Below, in pieces: positions 34,513 through 46,092 of a stretch of DNA of 64,000 nucleotides; position 1 is the stretch's first letter, and each line of letters opens with the position of its first letter. The DNA is from Vanrija pseudolonga. Its lineage: Eukaryota > Basidiomycota > Tremellomycetes > Trichosporonales > Trichosporonaceae. Both the position numbers and the translations under genes were made by a program. The notes beneath the pieces were generated by a model. That model worked only from the letters and a program-made list of their open reading frames with translations. It was not told the origin of the DNA and did no database searches. Where the stretch lies: the NCBI RefSeq assembly GCF_020906515.1, contig NC_085849.1, positions 1,922,001 to 1,986,000 of the forward strand, in the 5' to 3' direction.

Positions 34513-37500
34513 CACGCAAGACGTAAAGGTGTGCGTAGACGTAGGGGGTGGGGGGCGGGTGTGATTGACCAGTCGCCAGCCGGGTGCCAAGTTGTGATGG
34601 GATGCGGCGGGCTGTGCTGGATGATGGTGGTGAGTCTAGCGGTGATGCGGTATAGAGCGAATAGGGATGTCGTGATGGGCGTTTGGAAAGTGGCCGAGTT
34701 GGGATGCAGGAGCGAGCAGAATTGTGGATCTTCAAGTCGGCAGTCGCTCGCTTGATTGCATTTGTTTTGCGGCCAATTGCCTTGTTCCGATGCCGCCCAA
34801 CAAAGCCAGGTGGATGGATTATGCTTCAATCGTCCGCCCGCCGCCAAAGTTGTTGGTCAAGCCGAGCAGGCGAGTACAATGGACACAAGCACACGATCAG
34901 AAGAGTGCAAGTGGGGGAGCAAGGGCGATAGCGCGCGCTTAAGCTAGGAGGAAGAGGGGGGGGGGGAGTGGTAGGGGAGAAGGACGAGGAAGAGGAGGGT
35001 GGTGGGGGGGAGAGCCGAACTGGGGTTGACGACGTTGAAGGGGAAGGCACAAGTCTACAGGACCAGCGAAGAGGGACTTCGAGAGCGGGGAGGAACAATG
35101 GAGGGTCTTGCCTGCGGATAGCAGAGTGGAGGTGAGGTGGACGGGGATTCTCGAGACGAGCCGAGACGATACCGACGCGATAGAGCTGTCGTGTTGGTGG
35201 GTGGTGGTGGTGGTGGTGGTGGTGGTGGTGGTGGTGGTGCACAGGAGGGAGGAGGAGGCTCCTGTCAAGGTTGTCACCTGGGAGTGTATGAGGAATGTGT
35301 TTGAGCAATGATTGCTAGCGCTGCAGATCTCTTGTCTGAAGCCTCTGGAATCGGCGGTTGCCGTTTGGTCTGGGCGCGGCGCGTGCGTGCGTAGGTGGTG
35401 TGTTGCTGGCGGGCGGGGGCGGCGGGCGCTGGCTGGCAGGCAGGCAGGCCGGCGGGGCGGGCGTACGGGCTGGGAGCGGGCGGGGGGGAGGCGCGGCAAG
35501 GGGTTGGCCGGCAGGCGTCGTCGGGTTACAAGCACACACAGCGGAAGGGAGGGGAGGGAGGGGGTTTGGGGCGCGGCTGTCTGGCTGTCTGGCTTAGGGC
35601 AACAGTCGATTTGGTCACTGGTCTACCTTTTGCCTTTTGATTTCGAGGCAAAGAGGTTGGCCGGCAGTGAGGCAGGCAAGCAGGCGGCAGGGCCAGGGCC
35701 GGTGTGTTGCAGCTGACAGACGACGACGACGCAGATGGGTGAAAGCGGCAACGGCAGCCGCTTATCGCCGCCACTAATTGGGGGGTGGGATGGGAAGAGA
35801 GAATGGGCAAAGGCGGCCGGGAAGCAAGGGGAAGGGGGGAGGAGGACGAGGGGAGGGGAGGATTCTCGGTCGGCGGTCTCGTGTGGTGTTGGTTGCCCTT
35901 GTGCACTAGATGCTAGTTCGCAACTCTGAGTACCCGGGAACGGCCCGGTGTGCTCGGCATGACTGCAGCGGCGTGTGCGCGGCGTGAGGGTACGCGAGGG
36001 GGACGGGGGGGCACGGGGGACACGGGGTAGGGGGGAGGTATGACGAGAGTTGGGAGTCATGACCACGGAGCGCGGCGCGGGCGGCGCGGCGGCAGGACGC
36101 AGCCGAGGCTTGTGTGGCTTGGTTGTTGCAGGGGGGCCGAGGGGCCGGAGGCAGGCAAAAGCAAGGGGCGCGCATGTGTACACAACACGGCTGCAGGAGC
36201 AGCAGCAGCAGCAGCGAGGCAGGTAGCTTAGCTGGGCCATTGGGGGGAGGAAGGCGGTCAGCAGGCGCGGCCCGACTGGGTCTGACAGTGTCGGCACGCG
36301 CCGTGCGTGCATGCATGCATGCGTGCGTGTGTTCGTGCGTGCGACGCACAGACCTCTGCGCCTCTGGCAGCGAGCAGTGTCGCGGTCTCGCCGCCGCGTC
36401 GTTTGCGTTTGACATTTTTCCATCCGGCGCAAGGCAACGCGCTCGTGGCCCGAGCGAGCCGCGAGCGAGCGAGGGGAGGGTAAACCCCCCAGCAGCCAGT
36501 GCGCGCGTTGTCAGCCGTGCCGCCGACGCCTCCGCTGCCTCCACCGTCGTCTCGGCCGCCTCGTCTACTCGAGGCAAGCAGGCAGGCAGGTGCTTTACAA
36601 CAGTTTAGCCAGCCAGTGTCTGTCGCTGCCTGCCGGCCAGGTCCCACACACTGTGAATCTCCTTTCAGGGCAACCAAGCCGCCCGGCCGTCTGGTGGCAA
36701 GGGGTAGAGAGAGCAGCAAACAGCTGCCCTCCCCTTCCGAACGCCCCCGCCGCCTGACAGACTCTGGCCCCTGTGGTACTTGCTGCCGGTCGGTCGGCGA
36801 GACCGAACCCGCCGTCGCCCGCCCCTTCCCCCCCCCTCTCCCTCTGCTCAGTTTTGAAAGCCGTGCCCGGACCTGAACAGGGCAAGGCGACAGGCTTTTG
36901 GGTGCCAACAACTAACCGAAAGCTTGCAATTAGGCTGAGGGTGAGCGATCCACCTCGATCCTCTTGGCCCCTCCCTCTTCCGTCAACGCATGACAATAGC
37001 AACAGCCAGCCAACCATAACACAGTCTGCTCCCCCACTTCCCCACCCACCTACTTGGTAGGTTTCCGAGATGCCAAACCTCCTTGTTCCACTCTGCCCCA
37101 ACTCCAACCCCCCCGCCTGAGTGACCTCCCTCCCTTTGCCCCTGTTCCCTCTCCCGCCACTCGAGTCACCACACCTGACGCCGCCTGCTATGTGGTGCGT
37201 AACCTGTTAGGTGCCTGTGGAGAGGGTCTCGTGGTTCGAATTCTCACAGGTAGGCGAGATTCACGCACGCCGTGGTCGTTGGTGGCTTGACCCTACCAGT
37301 GCTCCGACAAGACTGACTAACTCGTCGGGGGTCTGCTGCCGGGCTGACCTGCCTCCTCACCCGCGGCCCATAACGTCAACGTCAACAACTTCGGGCCAAC
37401 GGAGATTTACACAAAGTATCTAGGACGGAAGCAGCCATGTGCTCCTGGGTCTAGGTCAGGAGGCGGCCCTGCAGCCTCGGTTCGGTTACTCTTGCGATCC

Positions 37501-38103
37501 GCTTGATCGCATGCATATCACGACCCTCAAACCATCGTGTGCAAGGGATACATCGTCGGATTCTGTTTTATTTTTTGTGCTCCACTTGGTGCTTCCTTGG
37601 AGTGCGCGGGACGTCATAGTCGCCGAAACTTGGCACCGCGGGCGAAGATGCGTCCTCCGAGCTTATAAGACACCGCGCCGAGAATGGAGGACGGCATCTT
37701 GTGCCTTGCGACTTCCGTTCCCATTAACCAACCTATTAAGTGACGCTGCAGTGTCCAAAGTACGACATGCACGACATTCTTCCCTAGTATCACCGCAACA
37801 TAGTCCCGCGTCGAAGGCCTTGTCCTTCACGACCCCGGACCCCTATTACTCAGATCCCCTCCCGCCCGTTGGGCAGAGGCACCCGCAGTTAGACTCAGAG
37901 TCCTGGCTTGCACATGACCACGAATACATTGATACTGTTGCTTCTACCGTTGTTAGGGTAACGACCATGGGTCGGCCGCACCGCAAAATAGTGGACGGAC
38001 GGAGAACGGCTTTACCGTCAAAGGGCATCATCACACAATGAATGAATGTTGGGCGTTTCCGTCCATTTGCCGCCCATCACGTTGCTGTTTGTGGCTGGGG
38101 TCC
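34513..38103. other. 3.6-kb non-coding tract between the second Zn2Cys6 gene and BOL1
   Basis: It combines the promoter of the Zn2Cys6 gene (left) with the 3' flank of BOL1 (right). The left 450 bp are purine-rich on the plus strand, i.e. a pyrimidine-rich leader for the minus-strand gene, and include a GGT trinucleotide run. The stretch 37,380-38,040 is visibly less GC-rich and less repetitive than its surroundings and keeps a 200-codon frame open, but no domain or start context supports a gene. No tRNA or mobile element was recognised. Confidence 0.6.
35202..35239. repeat. (GGT)n trinucleotide repeat
   Basis: About twelve perfect units, some 690 bp upstream of the second Zn2Cys6 gene's start codon. 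Confidence 0.9.
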
Positions 38104-39599
38104 CTATGCCGCCGCCGCAGCAGCTTCATCACGTTCCCACTCCTCGGGTGTCTTGAGGCGAAGGGAGAGGGCATGGAGGCCCGCATCAAACTCGTCCTTC
38201 AGGAGGCCATTGACCTTGCGGTGGCGGGCAATCTGGGTCTGCCCCTTGAAGGCCTCGGACACGATCGCGACGGCGAAGTCTGTTGTCGTCGTACATCCGT
38301 TGACGTGGGCAAGCGCATGGGTCACGCAAGTTTGGTTTACACCCGAAAGCACGAGGGGCGGTACGAGTCGGCAAGAATGGTTCAAGGCCAGAAGGTTACG
38401 AGGATGTTCAGGAACATCAGGAGGGGGGAGTCACAGGATCGACGGACGATCACGATGGCAGGTGGTCGGGAGTGCAACCAGCACGCACGAGGCAGGCATG
38501 CCAAGGAAGTCGAGGATCGGCGCCGGGTGCGGCCGACCGTAAGAGGAAGTGCGCAAGCGTGTCGAAAATCAAAATCATCCAAGCGAAGACGCGAAATAAC
38601 GCAACGTTTGTCGGGCGGCCATCGCCGTTGTCGAGAGCGAGGTGTGAGAAGACATGACATAAACATGTGACCAAGACGTGTCGGAATAACGCCATGTCGG
38701 TCACCAGTAGTGCGGGGCCGAGGAATGCAAAGACAGCGAGAGTGCAGCGGGATAGCGGGGCAGGGCGGACCGCGTTCCCGAACAAGGTTGCGTATGTCAC
38801 ATTCGACGCCGTGATGTTTGATACCAGTCGGGCAAGCGCGGGAAAGAATCCGTCGGTCGAGACCCATCCGTCCATAGCGTTCGGTCGAGGAGACGCAGGT
38901 GAATTGGCGGGGGCAAAAGATGACAATACGACAGGCCCAGCACCGGAACGCAGGAACCGGTCCCACGCGCACATAAAAACAAAGACAATCGGGACACACG
39001 AGGGGGGTACGCGTTAGTCAGTAGTCAGATGAGTGGAGTGGAAAGGGTCGGTCGGGTAGGAAACAGAGGAGTAGCGTCAGCAGGCGCCCGAACAAGGTCT
39101 GGGCTTGTGAGACTCACGGGTCTCGCCATTGCCTCCACCCTGTGCGCGCATGGCGGCGTGGTGCGCGTGTTTTGACGAGTCGTTCGAGACGCGAATAAGC
39201 TGGGGTTGGAAGGCCTCGATGAGCTGGAGGGCGTCAGTCTAAACCCAAACTATTCATAGTCCAACTTGTACACGGGTCGGTAGAAGCAAAAACGAGTGTG
39301 CGACCTCATACCGGCGCATCCTTTGCCAACGCGATGCAGTTGCAGCAGTCCACGACGTGGGAGCTCCCACGACTTCAAGTCCCACGACTGCACATCCTCA
39401 CCCGACGCACCTTTGACTGAATGGCCGTCTCCACAGGGCCAGGGATGCGGACCGCAGTGCGGCCACCAGCGGCCTCGGTCGACGCAGGCGCCGCTGGAGC
39501 GGACATGATTCTTGGTCTGGCGGCGAGCGGTTCCGCGCGGGGACGGAGGGTCGAGAGCCACAGGCGCTTGAGGAGGGACGGAGGGCGCGTGGAGAGCAT
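38104..39599 (-). CDS. BOL1: BolA-family protein, probably mitochondrial (Bol1 type)
   Basis: Three exons: 39599-39411, 39223-39118, 38279-38104; predicted 156 residues. BolA fold signatures are clear: GPVETAIQSK, then LIEAFQPQLIRVSNDSSKHA (the His-containing loop), THFAVAIVSEAFKGQT, and RHRKVNGLLKDEF with LHALSLRLKTPEEW. BolA proteins pair with monothiol glutaredoxins in Fe-S cluster delivery. The first 30 residues are Arg/Leu/Ser-rich without acidic residues (MLSTRPPSLLKRLWLSTLRP), as in a mitochondrial presequence. A second in-frame ATG (MSAPAAPAS) just after it could give a cytosolic form. Intron 1 is 187 nt and intron 2 is 838 nt, far longer than any other intron in the window. An acceptor at the TTTAG 15 nt upstream of exon 2 would also keep frame. 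Confidence 0.9.
38450..38974 (-). other. 174-codon ORF within BOL1 intron 2, same strand, possible membrane protein
   Basis: The ORF starts with ATG and lies entirely inside the 838-nt intron. Its translation is less repetitive than most chance frames in this window and contains two hydrophobic stretches: CTLAVFAFLGPALLVTD with the following MALFRHVLVTCLCHVF, and VALFRVFAWMILIFDTL. No family is recognised, and an overlapping frame (38382-38999) is also open. It may be a nested gene, a retained-intron product or chance. Confidence 0.2.
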
Positions 39600-39858
39600 C
39601 GCCAGCGCGGCGTAGGTGGCTCGGAGGAGTGGAGTGCAACGGCGGCGAGGCGAGCGGCGAGAAAGATGGTATCGCGGGCGACGGAGGTCGAATGCGTGTT
39701 ATCTGATTGGTGTGGGGTTATCAAAACGGAGCCAAAATCCCACGTCATTTTTTCTGTGCCGATCTGTCTGTGGGTGGCAAAGGAACAACAACGGGTTCTT
39801 CGGTGACTTTCTCGAGCATTTCTATCATCTTTCTTGCTCCAACTTATCTCATCTCACC
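39600..39858. promoter_or_regulatory. Bidirectional promoter of BOL1 and DNAJC17
   Basis: 259 bp between divergent start codons. An inverted CCAAT box (attgg) lies at 39716-39720. The region before the DNAJC17 ATG is C/T-rich. Confidence 0.5.
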
Positions 39859-41075
39859 ATGGCGCTGTTGTCAGACGAGGAAAAGGCCATCGACCCCTAC
39901 ACCCTCCTCGGGGTAGAGGTGACGGCCACTGACAAGGTCGTCCAGAAGGCGTACCGCAAGCTGTCGCTGAAATGCCATCCGGACAAGGTGGGTGGAGAGA
40001 ATCTCGCGTAGTAACACCCGCTGACAATGTACAGAACCCGGGGCCCGACGCCGCGGCCATGTTCCACCAGATCACGCTCGCGCTCAACATGCTCCTCGAC
40101 CCCGCGAAGCGCAAGTTCCTCGACACCAAGCTCGAGCAAAGCCGCGCCCAGGCGGCGCGGTACGCCGAGATGCAGGGCAAGCGCAAGGCTGGTGTGGATG
40201 TAAGTGGCTCCCTCCGCGTCCGTCTCGGACTTGTACTGACACCGCAGGACCTGCTCAGGCGCGAGGAAGAGGCGAACAAGCGGAGGCGGGACGCCGCGCT
40301 CGCACGGCAAGCAGCCGCCGACGAGGAAGCAGTGCGCGAGGCGGGGCGGAGGCTGGTCGAGGAGCGCCAGCGCGCCATGTACGCGGCCGCCGCTGCGCGC
40401 GCCGCGCCGCCAGAGCCGGCACCAGCACCAAGTAACGCAGGCAGCAGCAACACGCCTCCGCCAATATCCGAGATCGACCTCACGCTGCGGCTACAGCTGC
40501 CGCCCGACTCGTCTTTTGCGAGCGCGTCTGAGCTCGAGGGCACCATCAAGGCCAAGTACGGCCCCGTGTCGCACGTGCTGCTGCGGGACGACAAGAAGCC
40601 GGGCAAGAAGAGCAAGGGTGCGCGCGCCGTCGTCGAGTTCGCGCCGGGTAACTGGGGCGGGTGCTGGGCGTGCTATGTCGACAACACGGGCGGCCGCGCG
40701 CTCGAGCCGGGCGTGAAGGCCAAGTGGGCCGCCGGGGCCGAGCCGGCGTGGGTCGCGTGGGCGGCGTCGCACGGCACGCCGGTCGCGCCGAAGCCCGCAC
40801 CTGCGCCCGTGTCAGCCGCACCGCCGTCGTTCAGCTCGGCACCATCGTTCGGCTCCGCACCGTCGTTCGGCTCGGCGCCAGACTTCTTGAGTGCCGGCGG
40901 ACTCGATTCGGCTCTGGGACGGCACGAGGCTGAACGCAAGGCCCGCGAGGCGGCCAAGGAGGCCGAGCGCACCGCGTCCGACGCGTTCGCTAGTGCTACT
41001 CTCTTACGTATGCGCCAGCTCGAACGGCAGATGCTCGCGGAGAAGATTAGGCTGGAGGAGGAAGGAGAAGAGTAG
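39859..41075 (+). CDS. J-domain plus RRM spliceosome-associated protein (DNAJC17/Cwf23 type)
   Basis: Three exons: 39859-39987, 40035-40199, 40248-41075; predicted 373 residues. The N-terminus is a J domain: PYTLLGVEVTATDKVVQKAY, RKLSLKCHPDK with HPD at residues 40-42, then FHQITLALNMLLDPAKRKF. A long charged helix follows (RREEEANKRRRDAALA). From about residue 190 an RRM-like fold begins: EIDLTLRLQLPPDSSF, LEGTIKAKYGPVSHVLLRDD, GARAVVEFA. An Ala/Pro linker with SAPSFG repeats and a C-terminal helix (RMRQLERQMLAEKIRLEEE) end the protein. J domain, helix, RRM and C-terminal Glu-rich helix is the DNAJC17/Cwf23 layout. Family members stabilise catalytic spliceosome components in the nucleus. Confidence 0.88.
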
Positions 41076-41379
41076 TGGATGGGCGAGAGAGTCGGAAGCG
41101 CCGAGCATAGTCAAAACAGTTGTACTTGTAGTCTGTCAAAGCATGATTCAATGGGTATCTCTGCCGCGGAGTGTGTCGAAGCGAGCTCAGTGCCATGGCT
41201 CGGTGGTAGCCCTTATTGTAACTGACGGTTCACCTCGACTGTCACGACACCCGGTGACACACCCTCAACGCGTCCTCGCTCAACCTCGTCACCCGCGCCG
41301 CTCCCCATACACTATCTGGTTGCAAGCTTTTCATATGTTTTTATAGTTTTGCCTATTTTCCACCTCGAGTGCTCGGCAC
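41076..41379. other. Convergent 3' intergenic region of DNAJC17 and PAN3
   Basis: 304 bp holding both 3' ends. AT-rich patches near 41330-41360 (tcatatgtttttatagttttg) could serve polyadenylation. Confidence 0.5.
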
Positions 41380-43867
41380 TCAGCGGCGTGGGTGGTGCGG
41401 CTGCTTACTCGCACTACGCAGTTCGCTGCGGTTGTCAGGACTGATCGCGCCGCTTCCTGCCTGCCATCCACTCACCTGTAAGCCGACTCGATGCACTTGT
41501 AGATGTCTCGATACTCGACCACCAGGCACGACTGGCTGTCGCGAGAGACGAGCATGATCTTCTCGCGCGACCTGGCACCGGCATCAAGCTGAGGGTGTGA
41601 GCTTATTGTGGCTCGTTACAGCTCACCTTGTTGAGGGTAGTGAGCACATGTGAGAGGTCAAGCACTGGCTTGCCGTCCGGTCCAACCTGGTGGAACACGT
41701 AGTCACGGAAGAGCTTGAGGACGTAGCGGTCGCCCGACTCCGACCACTGGGGGTCCATCTCGAACCTGACAAGTCAGCAGGCAGCCATAATACTGCGAGG
41801 TCAACTTACTCCGGGCGCTCGTTGATAAAGCCCAGCTTCGTGAGAAGACGGGCAATGCGTCCATTCTCCACCTCGGCGCCGAGGTCGTTCTCGAGCACGT
41901 CGTTGTAGGTCTGGATTGCGTCGAGCTCGTTGAGGATCCGGGGTCCCGCAAGACGAAGAACTTCGTCGATAGTCTTCAGAGCCGTGGGCTTGCCAAGAAG
42001 GTATCCAACCAGCTGCTTGAGGTCCAGCGAGTATGCTCTGCCGATGTAGTCGAGACCTGCGGCAAAGTGCTGACCAGGCTGCAGGAAGTCGCAGCAGAGG
42101 GACAGGAGCAGCTGGCCAAAGTTGAGAAGGTCATCCTGCTGGAACAGGTGGACAGACGTATTACTGTCAAACGCCAGGACATCGAGGATCCCTACTCCGT
42201 TGATACGGATGCGGTTCTTGCCCGTAATCAGGACCTTGGTTGCGTCGAGGGTGCGAACCGCGAGGCCAGCAGTGTGAACAGCCTTGAGCGCGTTGGCGAT
42301 TTGGATCACATAGCTCCAGATGATGCGCTCTGGGATGGGCTGCACACTCTGGCGACGGCGATTGACAGCCTCGGCACTCAACCACTCGTCAGCAATGGTC
42401 GTAGAGTTCGGGTGGAAGTCGTAGACAATAACAAGCGCTAATGGGTTAGGACACCTCCTTGCGTGCGTTTTGAACCCACAGTTGTCATTGAACGCCTTGT
42501 TCGTGAACGCCTCCCGAAGCCCTACAATGTTGGCATGGCGGATCTGGCGCCATGCCTCGACGGCCGAGAACGCAGCCTCGTTGGAGAGTTTGAAACCTGT
42601 GCTGTCAGTTTGAAGCTCTTATTTGTCTGCTCAACTCACCCTCAATCCGGCGCAGGGCGTAGACGTTGCCGTCGACAGTGCTGTTCGCACGGTAGACAGG
42701 CGCGGGATGATGATAGACACGGCTGATTGACGGGTTCGGGTTGCCCAATGGAACGAGCGAGTGGTACACATGCACCTCGGAGGGAAGGCCAGCCGAGATG
42801 CCAGGGTTGGCGTAGGTCGCCTCCTGACGTGCGTGAATCATGCGGCGCAGGTCGTCGGGGATAAAGAACGAGTGCATCGGCTGGCGTGTCGCAACGTGGG
42901 GTAGGGGTGCAGTGTACAGGTGCTGGTCGAGCTGCTGTCCTGATCAGCAACAGGAGCAACTCGCGGCCGAAGCAACTCACAACACGCATCGGAGCCGGGC
43001 CACCCATGTACATGCCGTCGATAGCGTGGCCGGGCTCAAAGTTGAGGCCCTCGTCGTAACCCAAACCGGCCGGGTGCATCCCTTCAGCTGGAGTCTGAGG
43101 CACTGGCGGAGTAAACGATGGGGCGTTGGTCCACTCGGCAAGAGCAGGTCGAGCCGTTGCCCTAAGCAAGTCAGCTAAGGTCGCCGATGATGAGGAGTCA
43201 CGCACTGAGGAGAGGTGTCCGTGATAGGAGTCTTGGGAACAAACACTGGGGCTGCGAGGTGCTCGGCACCGATAGCAGGGCGGGTCTCCTTGTTGTTTTC
43301 AGGTGTAGCGTACGTCGCAGCGGCGGGGCTGCGGAGCGTCAGCTTAAGTACCCAGGAGGAGTCTAGCAGCGACGCACTTAAGACTCGACTTGGGCGTCGC
43401 AGGGGCGGGCGAAGGTGCCGGTGCTGGAGCAGCTGTCACTGCAGGGGCAGCTGCAGCACCATCGGTGCCGGGCTAGAAACAATGGTCAGCATCTCATTGT
43501 ACCCAATGAGATCAGGGCACGGCTCACCAGGGGGTGGTAGTATGCGCACTGTCGCGTCAGCACAGGCGTAGATACAGTCTGCGATTCAAGATATCGAGAA
43601 CCAAGACTCACTCCCTGGTCCTGGAACCGGCAAGATCTGGGGCAAAGTCAGCAACTGGGACAAGGACACGTCGGAACCCGACTCACCCGTAGATCAGCAC
43701 GTTTCGGCACAGTCTCTGGGTCGCATCTACCACGGCTCGGTCAGCGGTCGTTCCTCGCTCCAGCCAACGCGCGCACCTTTCTTGGCCTTCTCAGGCGTGT
43801 CGGCCCCCTTGAACGTCTCGGTGGGACGGACAATCTGGATGGCCGCAGAGCGGGCGGGCGCCGCCAT
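41380..43867 (-). CDS. PAN3: PAN2-PAN3 deadenylation complex regulatory subunit PAN3
   Basis: Thirteen exons: 43867-43777, 43726-43687, 43636-43612, 43548-43528, 43472-43378, 43328-43206, 43161-42981, 42931-42640, 42596-42480, 42437-41810, 41765-41627, 41588-41476, 41425-41380. Predicted 636 residues; every phase closes. An N-terminal CCCH finger is C37-x8-C46-x6-C53-x3-H57 ([20 protein letters not shown]). A Pro/Ala linker leads to the PAM2-like, Poly(A)-binding-protein-contacting region. The pseudokinase follows ([53 protein letters not shown]) and lacks a catalytic HRD motif, having VRTLD instead. The coiled coil and C-terminal knob end in LTTLNKLDAGA and [22 protein letters not shown]3 dimerises, binds poly(A)-protein and recruits PAN2 for the first phase of poly(A) shortening in the cytoplasm. 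Confidence 0.95.
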
Positions 43868-44555
43868 GCTTGGTGTCGCGCCGGGGAGGTTGGGGCAGGT
43901 CCGAGTGGGGCGGCAACGTGGATACGGGATACGTGTAGGCTTGCGAGCGGGGCGAGCGCGACGGGGTGCCCGGGTCGGTGGGTAGTACAAGAGCGTTCCG
44001 GGCCCGTCTGGCTGTACGAGTGGGTATTAGATTGTGGCTAGGAAAGAGAGGGTGGATGAAGAGTTGTGGATCAAGTGTCGAGTGAATCGGATGCTGCGAC
44101 ACGCGATTTGAAGTGGTTGTGCAAGTCAGGGCGGTGCGGCGCGGCACGACTACGATTTGAGTCAGGCAGGCAACCCGAGGGTTGTAATGCACCACCACAA
44201 CCCACTACGGATAACGTCACATCACATCGTCAAGGCTCTAGATTCCGTCCTCACAACCAATGCTTGACTCCGAGCATTGTGTGTTTGCAACGTTTTAACA
44301 AGCCTGCAACCTCGCATCGCGATCCCACAATGAGGCATATTTTCTGGCACGCGTCCATCGCACCTCGGCCGTGAGGCGTAAGGCGACACGCGTGTGGTAT
44401 GGTGGCGTTATCTGCCCCGCACATCACGCCCCTAACCTTGCAGGGCACACTGGCGAGTCGCGAAGCACACAGCCACGAGGAGCCATGGCGGGTGATGCTC
44501 GGGTATAATGATGCAAGATATACACTACGTAGATGACAACTGATCCAGCTCCTGC
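43868..44555 (-). promoter_or_regulatory. PAN3 upstream region and deoxyhypusine synthase 3' flank
   Basis: 688 bp with no supported gene. Two same-strand genes face this gap, so it must hold the DYS1 terminator and the PAN3 promoter. No clear box motif is visible. Confidence 0.55.
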
Positions 44556-45891
<1,336 letters not shown>

Positions 45892-46092
45892 GTTGGAGTT
45901 GAGGTTGTTGTGGAGGTTGGAAGGCAAGTCATCTCGGAAATCTTGGACTTGGCCGTCTCCATCACCGACTTTTTCTATTACGTAATTCGGGCACGGATCT
46001 TCCGTGACCTCACAGTTGTGTGACCTCTTCATGGTCACTCTCGTCAACAACACGACTTTGGTGTTGCAAGTTACTCTTTCTCATCAGACATC
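45892..46092. promoter_or_regulatory. Bidirectional promoter of DYS1 and MAD1
   Basis: 201 bp between the two chosen start codons. It includes repeated TGACC elements (tccgtgacctcacag and tgtgtgacctcttc). Confidence 0.5.

Noticed and set aside
37231-37250. B-box-like ggttcgaattc
   Set aside because: The flanking bases do not form a T stem and no A-box precedes it.
37950-37965. Telomere-like ttagggtaac
   Set aside because: A single occurrence with no tandem repetition; chance match.
37439-38041. 200-codon plus-strand frame as a gene
   Set aside because: Starts at GTG rather than ATG, no domain, poor context; kept only as a compositional observation.
43868-43990. Longer PAN3 N-terminus starting at 43990
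   Set aside because: That codon is TTG; the first in-frame ATG, with A at -3 and G at +4, is at 43867.
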